DNA of 64,000 nt. Origin: Yamagishiella unicocca (lineage: Eukaryota; Chlorophyta; Chlorophyceae; Chlamydomonadales; Volvocaceae). Below the pieces are notes generated by a model. The model saw only the letters and a list, made by a program, of their open reading frames with translations. It searched no databases and was not told the DNA's origin. Positions within the stretch are counted from its first letter, which is position 1; each line of letters starts with the position of its first letter. Shown in pieces: positions 12,832-25,609 of the stretch. The stretch is taken from contig BDSL01000030.1 of assembly GCA_003116995.1 (NCBI GenBank), positions 1 to 64,000 on the forward strand. The letters run 5' to 3'. Both the position numbers and the translations under genes were made by a program.

Positions 12832-15800
12832 GCAGCTGGAGAGGAGCTTTCACGCTTGGAGGAGTTGCTTAGGCGCCCTGACTTTGTTCTGGAGCCATCT
12901 GTGAAGGAAAGCGTGCGCCAGTATATAAAAGCTGGCGGAAAGCCGGAGGTCATTTTGGAAAGCCTGTCCGAAGGTTATGTCGGTACGTCAAGCAATTGCT
13001 CAAATCTCGTAGGGACAGAGACTGGCGTCAAAGTCGGCGGAGTGTAAGGATTGCGCCGCGGACAATACACGATGCTCTGGGGATTTCCTGTCGTTACCTA
13101 GGACGCAACCAGTACGTTGCAGCCTGGTTTGACGCCGCAACACATTTCTGTCGTGCTTGCAAAGAAAACCCAAACGCAACGCCAGTTGAAGCTCAGGCAG
13201 ATCGCCCAGGCAGTTTAGGCGCGAAAGGCCCGCGGGTCAGCGGCCTGAGGGCATTTGCACTTGTGGGCGAGTGAGGGGGAAGGGCGTTCTACCTGCTGCT
13301 ACGTTACGTGCGTAACAACAGACCTTGCAGGTACGGAACCTACTCGACATATTTAGCCTCGGTAGTCACTGGCTGATAGGCTCACGGTATCTTGCGGATG
13401 GATTGGCTTGCGGGCATCGTAGCAGCTGTTGGATGTGGAGCAAAGGGGCTGGGCGGGAAATCCTAGCTGGCATGCGAGGACTCGATGTACCGTACGACTC
13501 CAAGTGCTAAGCCGTAGCGCCCCCTTGTCCCCCCGCTCTTCCTTGCCAATGCGAGCGCCTCTGCTCCCCTCGCGCCGCCTGCCGCCTCGTCGCCTCCCCC
13601 CTCGCCCTCCGCGCCAGGCTACGCTCACATGGCCATGCTGATGGTCAAGTGGATGGAGGTCGTGGACGACGAGCCCTCCACCAGCCACGATGAGTTCTTC
13701 TACCTGAAGGTTTGTCACGTGGCGGGGTCGGATTGACGGCGGCGGAGCAGCTCTCTGGGGCCCGAAACGCGACGGCCCGTAGCTCGCCTGCGGTACTGGC
13801 CTCCGCCAGCCACACGTGCTCTCAGCACCACCACCTCGCCGATTCCGTCCCCTCAGCCGTGCGCCCTCACCCCACAACAAACCACCTTTTCCCCTCCCCG
13901 AGCCGCCCCGTGTCCCCCCTCCGTATATGTCGTACGCTCGTCCCAGGAGTTCGCCAAGTCCAAGTTCGACCCCGACAAGTTCATCAGCGTCTTCGGTTCC
14001 CACTCCACCCGCTCCCAGGGTCTGGCCTGGCTGGATGGGCTGCTGTCCGACCCGCGGGGCCGTAAACTCATCTACGAGCTGTCGGCCTCGCACCGCAACA
14101 GCCTGCTGCTCAACTTCGCGATCCAGAAGATCATGAAGATGGTGCGCAGGGTGTCTTTCTTGTGTGTGGCGAGGAGACCCGGTTACACGATGGTGCGGGG
14201 GGAGGGGGGAAGACCTGAGGGTAGGGGAGGGGGGGCAGGGGAGGTTGCTCGGTGCCGCAGCAAGCGGGGTCTGTTGGCCGGAACTGGTCGTGTTGGGCTG
14301 TCAGCCGGGCAGGGCCAGGAAGGGGTCGCGGTGCCCTGAACGTCGCCACCCTCACCTTCGTACACGGGTTTTGCTTGCAAACCGCCCCCTAACTCCCGCC
14401 CAGGACTTGTCTCAGCCAAGGCCCCATGTCGCCAGCCTCCGTCCAAGCCGCCGCTTGCCACCTCTCGCACCTCCACCCGCCTGCTCCCGTTCATGTCCCT
14501 GCGCCAGTCCTAATCAGTCGCGTCCCTCAACCCTCCCTCTCCCCTCCCTCTCCTCTCCCTCACCCCTCCCTCACCCCCCCTCTCCCCTCCCTCTCCCCCT
14601 CCCTCTCCTCCCGCAGGGCTACCAGGACGAGGTCGCCGCCGCCGGCTCGGGCCTGGCCTCCTACTTCTCCGTCTTCCACAAGCTGCTCGCCAACAAGGTG
14701 ACGGCGGTGCTGGCGGTGGTGCGGCGCACGGCGGGAGCGGAGGCGGAGGCGGAGGCGCGCGGCTCCGGGCCCGCTGGCTACGGCGCCTCGCTGGTGGCGG
14801 CCCGGGCTCAGGCGCAGCGGGAGGTGGCGGCGCTGGTGAAGGAGCTGCGGGACAGCTGCGAGCAGAGCCAGCACACCTACCTGCACGTGCAGGCGGGTGT
14901 CGGTGTGTGAGGAGCTCCGGAGACGAGGGGTCGGGGCAGGGCGAGGGGCTGACAAATGGTTGTGTAGTTCAGGGTCGGGGAGGGCGGGGGAGGGGAGGTC
15001 CCAGGCGGTACCGGACCCGGCCGCGTACACGCGCTCCCATGCAAGCACCTGGCGCCCTGACCAGTCCCCTCCTGCATAAGCCCCATGTGCTCGTCTAGCC
15101 CACCCTCCCACCCGGCTGCCACGCGTTTCCTCTCTCGTGTAACCGGGTCTTCTCGCCCCCTCCCCCCCGGTTGCTCTGCCCCCGCTTCCCCCCGCAGCAC
15201 GTTCTGCACCACCTGGGCAGCCAGCCGGGCGGGGAGGCGCTTCTGGCGGTGGCGCAGCAGCTGGAGGCGGAGGTGGCGGCGGCGGGCCCTACTCTGCCGG
15301 TGTGGACCATGCAGGTGAGGGGGTGTGGGGACAGCGGGCTGGCCGCAGGAGCCTGGAGCGGATCCCTAGCGGCGCCGTTAGACCACCTGGGTGGACAGGC
15401 GGGGTGGTGTCGGCTGCAGGCAGGGGGGGCAACCCAGGCGACGGATGGCAGCAACATGGGCGACTGCGGCCAGGGGGCCGGGGGCGGCAACCCGGGTGAC
15501 GGGGGCGGCAACCCGGGTGACGGGGGCGGCAACCCGGGTGACGGGGGCGGGTGCGAGACGAAGGCGCCGCTCTCGCGCTCCCTTGCGGTGCCAACAGCGG
15601 CACATCCTCGCTCACGAACGCGCCCTCGTCCTCCACTCTAGCCCCTCCGCTGCTTACCGTGTCTTTTGCACTGTCACCTCGCCCTTCTTCATCACGATTT
15701 CGCTTCCCTTCCCCCTCTGCCCCGCGGCCACCGCTCTGCCTCTTCCCTCCGCTGCCCCTACCCTGCCCGGCCCCCCCCCGCGCCTGCCCTCCACCCGCAG

Positions 15801-18642
15801 AAGCTGTACGTGCCCCCCGGCTGCCCCCCCGCGCAAGTGGAGGCGTGCAACCTGATTGGCAGGCTGCTGCAGGCGGGGCCGGACGGGCCCGTGTCTGCTG
15901 ACGTCATGCGCCTGCACGGACTGTACTGCAGCGGCGCCGCAGAGGCGGCCGCCTCCTTGGCTGCGGGTGGCAGCGGGTCAGGCGAGGGGGGTGCGGCTGC
16001 GGCCCTGTCGGTCGCGCCGCTGCAGCACCCACGGCTGATGCAGGCGCTGCTCGCGTGTGAGGCAGATGGGGGCCTTATGGGGGGATGGTGTCTTGGGGGT
16101 GCTGGGGAGTTAGATGGGGGCCTTATTGGGGGGGGGTGCCTGGGAGTCAGATGGGGGCCTTATGGGGGATGGTGTATTGGGGGTGCTGGGGAGTCAGATG
16201 GGGGCCTTATGGGGAATGGTGTCTTGGGGGTTCTTGGGAGACAACTGGGGGCCGCGATTGGACGAGGAGGGGAGGCGGGGAGGCGGAGCAACGACTGGGC
16301 GCTTGGGTAGGGGGTGGGATAGGCTGCTGAAAGCTGCCCATGACGAGAGTGGGGGAGTGAGTGGGTTCCGAGATCGTGGCTGTGTCCGGAATCGTGGATA
16401 AACATTACCCCGACCAAAGAGACCCTCAGCCACTGCCACCAGCTTCCGCTCCCTGTTACACCTTGCTTGAAATAAGCAATCTCACCCGCGCCCCTCCCTC
16501 TCCGCACCCACACTGCCCACCGCCCCAGGCATCTTCACCCCCGGTCGCCCCCCCTCGCCGGACCTGCTGGCGGCCGCTGCCGACCTACTGGCCCGGGCCA
16601 CCTGCTCCCGCCCCCGGCCCCGCGGACCCACCGGTGCCGAGGGGCAGGAGGCGGCGGCGGAGGGAGAGGAGGCGGCGGCGGCGGCGGGGGAGGCCGAGCT
16701 GGTCGCCGAGACGGTCCCCGCCCTGCACTGGGCGGCGGGGCTGCTGTCTCGGCCGCACGGGAGGTTCACGGAGGAGGATATGCTCACCGCACCGCAGGTG
16801 GGCCTTGTGTGGCGTAGGTTGCCGTATGCGACGTACGGGTCGGAGGGCACGTGGGTTACGCTTGGGGGTGGGGAGATGGGCGCGAGTCTGAACCTATCAA
16901 GCCCATCGTGCATCGCTCATCCGCCCCCGCCTCAACCCTACCCAATACCTCGCTCCTCGCCGCTGCTGCCTTGACCCCCTCCTCCCGTCCTCCTCCCGTC
17001 CTCCTGCCGCCTCCCATCCTCCTCCCGTCCTCCTGCCGCCTCCCATCCTCCTCCCGTCCTCCTGCCGCCCCCCATCATCCTCCCGTCGTCCTGCCGCCTC
17101 CCGTCCTCCTCCCGCCGACTGCTGCCGGCCCAGATCTGCCGGCTGCCGGTGGTGGCTCACGGCCTGCTGCACGCGGTATCGTGCCAGCTGGGGTCGCACG
17201 CCTGCTACGAGGACACGGCGGCGGTGGCGGCGGCGGTGCCGTCGATGATTCGCATCTCGCTGCTGGTGGCGGAGGGGCAGCCGCACCTCATACCCCGGGT
17301 GCGTGGGGAGGGAGGAAACCACTGTGCAGCGGGTGGATGGGGTGAGGCCTGGAACGAGGTGGCGGTGCTGGCGGTGGTGACGGTGGTGGCGTGGCCTGCG
17401 CTAGGAATGGACCGTGGAGGCTGACATGGGTGGAGGGCATGGGTGGAGGACATGGGTGGAGGACATGGGTGGAGGACATGGGTGGAGGACATGGGTGGAG
17501 GGCATGGGTGGAGGACATGGGTGGAGGACATGGGTGGAGGACATGGGTGGAGGGCATGGGTGGAGGACATGGGTGGAGGTGGCGGTGGGGTGGCGGGGCT
17601 CGGGAAACTGGTTCTTCCTCCTCCAGCTCTTCCCCAGCTGCCTCCCTGCCGTCCTTCTCTCCCTCCTCACCGCCCCTCCCCTCCCTCGAATCCGGTCTTC
17701 CTCGAATCCCTTCCCCCCCCCCCCCAGGTTCTGGCCACCTGGTCTGTCGCGCTGACGGAGCTGCACCGGGCGGGTCTGGGCGAGCTGTGCCGGCTGGTGC
17801 TGGACGGCTGCGTGGCGCTGCTGCGGCAGTTGGCGGGGGCGGCGTGGGGCCCGCTCGCGGCTCCGGGGGTTCGCGAGGTGGTGGAGCTGGTGGAGGCGTG
17901 GAGCCGCCAGGGGGCTGCGGACCCCGCCCTGCTGCGGTACTTCCTGCTGCAGGTGGGGCCCGGGGGATAAGGGGGGGAAAGGGCCAGGCGGGGGGGCCGA
18001 GGAGCAGGCGGGGCCGACTAGGGGGATAGGGCGCCGCAACAGCGATAGCGGGGGAGATGCTGAGGTCGCGGTGCACTGCGTGGGGCGGAGGCGGCGGAGG
18101 GGGGGGCCGCGATGTGTTGCGTCCAATGCGGCGTGCGTCTGGCTCGGTGGCAGGGAACTGATGGCGGAGAACGGACGCGGTTGGAATGGATGAGGAGGGG
18201 GCAGGGTGGGGAGGAAGATGGCGGCGCGCGGGGGCGGCTATTAGGGTCCACGACATACGGCGTGAGCGCCAACCGCCGCCCCAGCCCCAATCCGCCCATA
18301 CCGCCACCCGCCTCCTGCCGGCCACCGGTTTTCACGCCAACCGCCTCCTGCCTGCAGGTCTTGGGCGTCTGCGCACCGCCCTACTCGCCCGAGTTCTGCG
18401 GGGCGCTGGTGCGGCTGCTGCTGCCTGCGGGCGTGCGGGCAACCAACGTGCGCAACGAGGCGGCGGCGGCGCTGCTGCGAGAGTTCGCGACGGCGGCGGA
18501 AGGCCTGGCGCTGAGCTTCATCCCGCCGCTGACGGGGCGGGAGCAGCACCTGCTGGCGGAGCTGGCGGCGGTGGGGGCGGCGGCTGGGGGGGGCGGCGGG
18601 TCGGCAGCTGGGACACTAGGGGCAGGCGCGGGGCCGCGATGA
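12832..18642 (+). CDS. NELFCD: Negative elongation factor subunit C/D (TH1) homologue, 5' exon missing from the model
   Basis: Phase-consistent exons are 12832-12982, 13618-13709, 13947-14141, 14617 to 14886 or 14898, 15198-15314, 15801-16056, 16529-16797, 17134-17298, 17728-17952 and 18358-18642, giving about 678 residues (human is about 590). The match to human NELF-C/D is collinear: PDFVLEPSVKESVRQYIKAG against YIMEPSIFNTLKRYFQAG; SLLLNFAIQKI..GYQDEV against CLMLNFTVKLI..GYQGEI; QHTYLH against EHTYLF; CRLPVVAHGLLH against IRFPVVAMGVLK; VLGVCAPPYSPEFCGALV against VLDVIAPPYTSDFVQLFL. In animals this subunit belongs to the NELF complex that holds RNA polymerase II at promoters. Whether the other subunits exist here cannot be judged from this window. 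The exon 4 donor is ambiguous (GTGCAG at 14887 or GTCGGT at 14899, both in phase). There are extra Ala/Glu-rich inserts in exons 4, 6 and 7. Confidence 0.85.
15480..15550. repeat. 21-bp tandem repeat in a NELF-C/D intron
   Basis: Three perfect copies of a 21-bp unit (GGGGGCGGCAACCC plus GGGTGAC) at 15480-15542, then a partial fourth. A degenerate array lies upstream to about 15420. It is in the intron between 15314 and 15801. Confidence 0.85.
16062..16250. repeat. Minisatellite of about 50 bp per unit in a NELF-C/D intron
   Basis: Three to four copies of a unit containing GATGGGGGCCTTATGGGG and ATGGTGTCTTGGGGGTGCTG. The array starts directly after the intron donor GTGAGG at 16057. Confidence 0.8.
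16976..17115. repeat. Pyrimidine-rich CTCCTCCCGTCCTCCTGCCG minisatellite before an acceptor
   Basis: Alternating CTCCTCCCGTC and CTCCTGCCGCCTCCCATC units form an extended polypyrimidine tract that ends at the CCCAG acceptor at 17133. Confidence 0.75.
17423..17578. repeat. 13-bp minisatellite, 12 copies
   Basis: Exactly twelve copies of GACATGGGTGGAG (copies 2, 7 and 11 start GGC instead of GAC) fill 156 bp of the intron between exons ending 17298 and starting 17728. The 13-bp period makes similar Trp/Gly-rich frames open in all phases. These are not genes. Confidence 0.95.
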
Positions 18643-21460
18643 CTGGAGGCGCTGGGTCGACTGCCGCGATGGTAGGACTGCGCTGTCAACTGGCTCACCG
18701 GGGGGGGGCTGTTTCCTGTGGCTCGCTCGGTGTTCTGCGAGCGTCTTACGGCTGTCGGGGCGTCGACCGGAGGGATAGCTTGGGGCGGTAAGCGGCGGAG
18801 CATGTGTGGCTGTTGCTCCTCGTTCACCGGCATAGGGGGCCGCTCTGCAGAATGCAATGCCCCTCGGAGGATGTGTGGCTGCACGGCACGACGGTTGGCA
18901 CGTCTGTGTGGGTTGCGATCGGTCTGGGTGCTACCACCTACCTGCCACCAGCTGGCTCTCCTTTTCGTCTCGCCGTCTGGGTGGGTGGTTTTCGGCACCT
19001 CGTCACGGGCTTTTTGTTGTCGCCCTTCCCCGCTGCTTAGTGCGGGGTGGGCGTTACGTTTTGTGGTGCCTGGCGGCAGTGGAGTCGGTTCTCGGTTGGC
19101 TGTGGCTGTCGCGTCGTCGGGGCGTCTGATGGGTTCAGCCCCGGCTCTCATATGGTGAGGCCATCGGCATGGGCTGCTCTTCCTGTCCCCGGTTCACCTG
19201 GGCTTGCCTGTTAAATTGTAACATCTTGTTACTTACATCCTGTTTGTAAGGTGTTACTGAGCCGGATGTGGATCACACGATTTCGCCTGTCACGTTCCGC
19301 CACGCCGCCCCATGAAATCGGCACCCGTTGCTCTCCATTTGCTCTTCGCAACTGTCTAACGCTCCTTTGCGGGCCTGGCACGCCCCTATTATGCTTTATT
19401 GCTTGAGGCTGGCTGAGAGAACCTGATGAGCTGCTGGCTGCTGGTTGTTAACTGTATATTTCGAAAGACGCTGATGCTGGGCACACGACTGCGAGCTGAG
19501 TAGTGCCGCAGGTTAAACAAGCATGTACGACACACGGATCCAATGGCCATAGCTCAGGTGCTCAACGGGGCCCACGATCGGCACATGGGATCTGGAGCTC
19601 TTCGGACTACACCGCGGAAGCGCAAAGGATTGAAGGTAGGCAGTTGCGTCCGAGCCCGGACTCAGCCGTCTCCGGCAAACCTTTTGTCCTTCTCAATAGA
19701 CGACGCACGTGCGTCGTTGCCGCGCCCGGCACTGTCCGGCAGCTCCCGAACATCACCAGGTTGGCGCACAGGCTAACAAAGGCAAACCACCACGACACCA
19801 GCCAATAGCCCAGAGGCAAAAACAGCAGCAGCCATCACGGGGGATTTGCACTATAGGCTCCCCTATCAGGAACCGACCACCAACCCACCTAGCAGACCGG
19901 CAACCGACGAAACAGTGGAGCGCCGCCACGGTTGGTACAATGAGTGCAATGAGTGCGTGGGACAAATGTAACATGCCACCCTCTTGCATGTATCAAAAAG
20001 CCACGGACGTGTTCTACAAATTGACATGTTTGACTATTGCTTGCAGCCGAGCCTTGACATGTGTGACTGGCGCGGCCCAGCGTTGTAATGTGTAACTGGG
20101 GCAGGCCCCCCAGCTATGACTGGTCTGGACTGGTCCGATCCAGCCCGTCCAGCCACACCATGAGTGGGCACTACCTTCCCTCTGGTGGCAGCGTATGGAA
20201 ACCATTTCCTTTCCATTCAGTTCCGTTACGCTCTTGAAATCTTTGGAACCTATGGAAACGTCTCTTGAACATTTCGTAAATCCCCTAGTTATGTTTTCTG
20301 CCCGGCTGCCAGCGTACAGGCACACCATCCGGTCATAATTGGGACACCTTCTTTTTCAAATTAACAAATATTTACGATACCCGAACGGACCAACGCCGTC
20401 CTCCAACTGTTATCAATATTATTCCACTTCATATTAAGCCCACCCTATGCTGTAATATGTATATGTCAGATCAAATAATATGCCTCTCGGATGGCGCGAT
20501 CTCGTCATGTCGCGTCCCGCCCAACGCACCGCGACCCGTATCATCAACGCACTTTTGCGAGGTAATAGAGATGTACAGTAATACTTGAACACCCCAGGTT
20601 TTCTTCAGAAACCAGGGCTCTGAAACCTGTTTTTGGATCGGTTATTCCGCTTCGCCCGGAGCCAGCACTCGTTTAAGAACCTGCCATCCAAAACTTGTTC
20701 CCGGCACAATGCATGTCATATCCTGATGTTTTGAAAAGGAACAAGGTAAAGAGGTGGCACTTGCATGTGCTGGCAATCTCACATCATAGGCCTGGTGTCG
20801 GGAGGTCGGTGCCTGAGCTAAACGGCGGGGCTTAAGTCATATTGATATGACGTGATATAGTAATATTTTTGCGTTTTAGGTATATGATTTGCAATAAGCG
20901 CGCAGTATCGAATGAGCCGCCATCACACTTCAACGTGGGCCCGTCTTCTTGTCCTGGGTTCGCCCAGGCTTGTATTATCATCTTTTTGCTATGTAAACAT
21001 CTTATTACCCCGTCCGCGGATCTGTCGGGATCCGTGCAAGGATGAACGGGGCCTTACTTTCGCAGTTATTGAACTGGTCACTGCTGTGAGAGTAAAGTGG
21101 CGTTACCTGCGTCACTGACTGCCGGTGTAGTCTTGTCGTCGCTGAGGTCCTTGGCGACATTACTCTTCGGAAGTCACTTGCAGGTGGCGGGCGCGGCCGG
21201 GCTCCAGCAATCGTACGACGGCAAGGCCGCCGTGAGTCGCAGTTTCACGCGAACACGTCGTACACCCACGAACTAGGCTCATAAAAGCCGTGGGACGCCC
21301 TAGAGTGAAGCATCCCAATCCGTATGCACGTATCGGCATAGAATTGTTGGTTGCCAAGGAGTTCATCACTTAGTGTTAAGGCACTACCTTTACTACTCAC
21401 TTTCCTGTCACTAATTTCTTAAGGAATACTTGTGAGCTGGTGCGACTAAGCCACGAAAAT
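18643..21460. other. Gene-poor region with dispersed repeats
   Basis: This contains the NELF-C/D 3' UTR, then AT-richer DNA with no credible ORF. A TGTAA at 19217-19221 matches the volvocine polyadenylation signal but sits in a repeat-like stretch. Copies of the interspersed family with a TCTTCTTGTCCTGGGTTCGC-like end occur at about 19055-19250 and 20935-21015. A degraded reverse copy of a second family lies at about 19750-19850. Nothing else is recognised. Confidence 0.6.
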
Positions 21461-24400
21461 ATGTCGTGGCCGTTGCTTTCGCTGCTGCTGCTGGTCCTTT
21501 CGGCCTTACTGCAAGCAGGTGAAGCCAGCTGCCTGTTTACGCCGCCGTTTGCAATCCTGTGCTGCTCACGCAAGCTTAACACAAAAACATATGCCGGGCA
21601 ACTCATGTAGCGTTGGTCATTCAGCAGTTGATGGTTTCTGGGTGGCGTTACTGTATGGGTTAAACTCCCGCACACGTGCCATCCACCCGCCTCGCACCTA
21701 CCCTCACATGCTTAGGGGCCGTGGAACCTTCCATGGCTTCATCACCGCCACCGGCGCAACCTCAAACGGTATCCGACCTGCTCGGAATGCGTAAGGACCT
21801 CACCTACGCGAAGATGCTGATGTCTCTGCCACGCTCGGAGTCGCTGTTCTTGATCCGCTCCAGGGCGGAGGCCTTCACCTTGTTCGCCCCAAGCGACATG
21901 GTGAGTTCACCCTTCAGGCAATTATGCACCACCAGCAGTTTCTATCGGCAGTTGATCACACCGCGTGTCTTACCCCAGCGACCCTAGCTACCTACCCAGC
22001 CAAGCGGCCACTTATGCGCCCAGCAGTCGCACAGCGGTATCCTCGCTCGCGGTCCTCACGCACCTCCGCATGGTGTCATGGATCTCTGGTGGCCGCTGGC
22101 ACGCACATACACACGCACAGAACCATACGCCGCCACCCGATTGATGGCTCTACCTTTTGGTCTGGGGCCCGCCCACTGTAACAGCTACAACTACCACCGG
22201 CCTCATTACCCAACCCTGCATAGCACCTGCTGGGCCGCACCTGGCCGTGTCCCGTCTACTCATCTTCCTGCCCATCACACTCCTCTCGTTGGCCATGACG
22301 CCTCTTGGGTCTGATTACAATAACACGCCTCTCGGTGGGCACGCACGGCTTGGCTACCTGCAGGCCTTCGAGCTCTACGCGCAGACGCTCGGCATGGACG
22401 TGGAGCAGTTCGTGGGGAAGTTCGGCCCTCAGCTGATTGGCCAGCTGATGCAGTACCACATCGTGCAGCCCGCTGTGCTCACCACCGGCAGCCTGCCTGC
22501 CAAGCTCAAGGCGCGTTCGGAGCTGCCCGGTTTCGACCTGACCGTCATCAAGTGAGTGCACATCACATCGTGCGGGGCGCGTAGGGTGCGGCAGCATCGC
22601 GAGCTGGGTGCGCGGCGGTCGTGCAGCATTGCGAGCTGGGCGCCCGTGCGCGGCGGTTGTGCAGCTTCAACAACCAACCTAAGAGGCAGCAGTTGGGTGC
22701 GTGCGCCAGGCCAGGCAGGGCACGCATCGAGTAGTGCAGGGAGGGTTACCTCGGGGACGACGGTGCTCTGTGCGCCGTGGATGGATCTCCGTGGATGGAT
22801 CGTTCATTTGTGCTTGGGCAGCAGGCCGGAACCTCAGCAGCCAGGGCGAGTGCGAGGACAGATAGGGAGTTGTTGTTGTACTTGTTACAGTGGGCTCCAG
22901 ACCTTAAAAGGGAGTGTGAGAGGTAACGAAATTGTAGTTGGTGGTTGGGAAAGGTTAATTGGTAGTTGGTAGCGCTACAGAGGCTGAAGTTGCCGCTATC
23001 TATTGCCACGCACGTTGTTCTATCTGTTGCACAAAAACTTTGTCCTTCTTGGTCCTTGCTGGATTGCACTCAAACTACGCGCGAACATCCGGCATGATGC
23101 CGCCACTGCACGCAGGAAGAAGTCCAGCGTCTTTGTTAAGGCCAGGGAGTCGCTCGCAATCGTGACGACCGCCAACCTTTTGGTCGGCAAGGTATGTGCA
23201 GCCGGCAGCCGAGGGTGCTGTGGGCGCGTCTTCTGCATGTATCAGGGCGCCTGGCCTGAAGATAACGGGTGGGGAATTCGCGAACCACTGCTGCAGCAAA
23301 CTAGTTAACCCCTCTCCGCGGCCATGAAGACACTTGTTTATGTAAAGCTGTGCCTCAAATCATGTTGTTGCCATTTGGGCGTGTTAGTTGCGGAGAAGCC
23401 AAGGAATTACATTTGCCTCCAAGGCTTTTAGTAATAAAAACATGCATTCAGGACTGCAACAGTGGCGACGACCCTGCCTGCGCCCATACAACTATCTCCC
23501 GGGTCCCTTCTCTGCTACTACTCCGAAAGGGCTGAAGCGCGTGCTCGTCGCAACCGACCCTAACCGACCACCTATATATTGAAGCTGCTGCCGCGCATCA
23601 CCGCCCACTGATGCAGGCTGTCGTACATGTCGTGGACCGGGTTTTGGTGCCCTTCAACGTGCTCAACCCTCCCCTGGTTGCTAACTACCGCACTCTGGGA
23701 GACGCGCTGAAATTCGAGGGCCTCATAAACGCGACGGTGCGTGCTGTGGGATCGTCCCAATCTGTCGATTAGATGCTGATCTATCTCCGCTCCCCTATCA
23801 GCGGATTCTCCCCATCCTTTTGCTCGGTTTCAGCTGGTACGTACCAGAAACGCTGGAAGCCTACCTCTACGTATGTGGGATCCTGTTGCAGAGTAATTTG
23901 CCAATTTCGATGCAAATCCACGGCACGCAATTATTCGCGTTCCTGTCAGACCCATTATATCGCACGCCTCCCAATATGCAGGTGACGGATTCGTAGTACC
24001 CCAGCAAACATCTCACGTCCCGCCGTTCGCTATCCCACGCACATCCAAGCGTCGATGGGACTCACCACCAAGCCAATTCCTTGACCCACCCGTCATCGCA
24101 CCTCCATCCTCAGGAGATGGTCGAGCTGTCCGGCCTGGAGTCGTGGCTGACCCGCACCGGCCTGGAGGGAACCTTCTTCGTGTCCACCGACGCGGTACGT
24201 ACGGGAGTTTGATGCTATGGAAGCAGACCGCAGCGGTTGCGTACGAGATATGTTGTTGTAACGGTTACAGTGGGTTCGAGATATGTATCATACGCAGGTT
24301 ATTATGGATAGAGATCGGGGGCGGGTCGGGTTACAGTAACATACCCCATAGTCACATACACCACGCGCAGCTGGTGCTAGCTGGATATGGATGTGAATGA

Positions 24401-25609
24401 AGATGAGCAGTTCGATCCCTCAGCCCAGCTTTGGCTGCGGCAATATATACACAAAGTTGCTGAAGCGGACTCCGATATAACTTTGAGGAGGCTTAGTATA
24501 GTTAGACCCCCGCTCGCACTCGCTCTTGATATCCTTACATACCTACCGTACGTTGTCCGCCGCACGCATTCTCAATCAAGGAGCATTAGCGACCATTTCA
24601 CGCCAAAAGTTCTGTTGTCAGTCGTATTATAATGCTCAAGTAGTTGGTCCCTTGTCGCCCGCATCCCACCGCCGTACGTTGTCCCCGTGAAACCATTGCC
24701 GTTGTTCCCGTGAAACCATCGATGCATGTACACCACAGGCCTGGGACGTAGCCTTTGCCATTCTGAGTGGCCCGACGCTGTCCAACATTCTGAACGACAC
24801 GGCGGTGTTTGAGGTGCTGGAGCAAACCCTCGTCAACCACACCTTCAGGGGTTACTTGGACCGTACGGTGAGCTGCGATGCACGTGACAAACGCTTGTCA
24901 CAAAGCCCTTGCTCGGATGCCGAACGAGCGAAGCACGTCGCGGCGCACGTTCCGATGCACGCTGTAGTTCATCTCTGCTCCTCACTCATCAATTGTGCCA
25001 TTGCTCGCGCGCTGCAGGTCTTGTTCAACCACTTCCACTACGGAGAGGCGCTGTCGCTGTCGCAGCTAGCGTCCCGAACCTCCCTTGCAGTGGGCAGCGG
25101 TGAGTGAGGCTGCGCAAGGATTACGTGAACGCTTGCGACTCCTAGATAAGTGTATCGGCGGCTCCGGCGGCAGGGTACCATCAGGACATGCGAAGCGAGC
25201 ACATACACGGTATTGTGGTCTTATTGTGGTTCGAACTACGTATGAACTACGTATCGCTGTATAGTAACTAAATAGCGAGGGGATCATAATTGTACTTGGG
25301 AGCCTCCGAAGCGTCTCTGCATCCAAACCCACGCACATATGCTTCATTCCGCCGAGTTGTCCTTGCCGCGCTGCGCGCAATCCATCCCTACCTACCGCAG
25401 ACCCCTCGTTGTACAACACGCCAGACAGCGACATGGTGCTGCTCAAGGCAGTCAAGGGAACTGTCCAGGTGTCGGGCGTGTCAACGGGCAACATTGTCAT
25501 CCCCGACATTTACGTGGGCAGCGCCAGGAAGCTTGTCGTCCACGTTTTGGACGGCGTGATCGTGACGTACAACACGGCAGAGAGGCTGGGCGTGCTCCGC
25601 AACCAGTAG
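21461..25609 (+). CDS. Secreted two-domain fasciclin (FAS1) protein, copy 1
   Basis: Nine exons are in phase (375 aa): 21461-21518, 21716-21900, 22364-22551, 23116-23191, 23617-23736, 24114-24194, 24739-24867, 25018-25099, 25401-25609. The N-terminus MSWPLLSLLLLVLSALLQA is a typical signal peptide. A short SSPPPAQP linker leads to FAS1 domain 1, with H1 box FTLFAPSD, a YH motif (LMQYHIVQPAVL) and H2 box VVHVVDRVLVPF. Domain 2 starts NYRTLGDALKF, has a weakened H1 (TFFVSTDA), and ends with H2 VVHVLDGVIVTY near the C-terminus. FAS1 proteins act in the extracellular matrix and in adhesion; a role like Volvox algal-CAM is inference. The intron pattern is the same as in the two downstream paralogues, but this copy is clearly more diverged and has almost no Pro-rich module. 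Confidence 0.85.
22140..22200 (+). repeat. Partial R1 interspersed repeat in a FAS1 copy 1 intron
   Basis: GATGGCTCTACCTTTTGGTC, a GGGG, and CCACTGTAACAG match the end of the R1 family seen at 39770-39802 and 46545-46580. It is intronic. Confidence 0.6.

Noticed and set aside
14887..14899. Possible GC-AG intron (CAG|GCGGGT) in the NELF-C/D gene
   Set aside because: In-phase GT donors exist at 14887 and 14899, so a non-canonical donor is not needed.
15480..15550. Regular direct repeats as a CRISPR-like array
   Set aside because: Units are contiguous with no unique spacers and lie in a eukaryotic intron.
17391..18325. Long open frames rich in MGGGHGWRTWVED or in His/Pro/Ser on both strands
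   Set aside because: They are produced by the 13-bp minisatellite in a NELF-C/D intron; the period keeps frames open. The real coding is the plus-strand exon 17728-17952.
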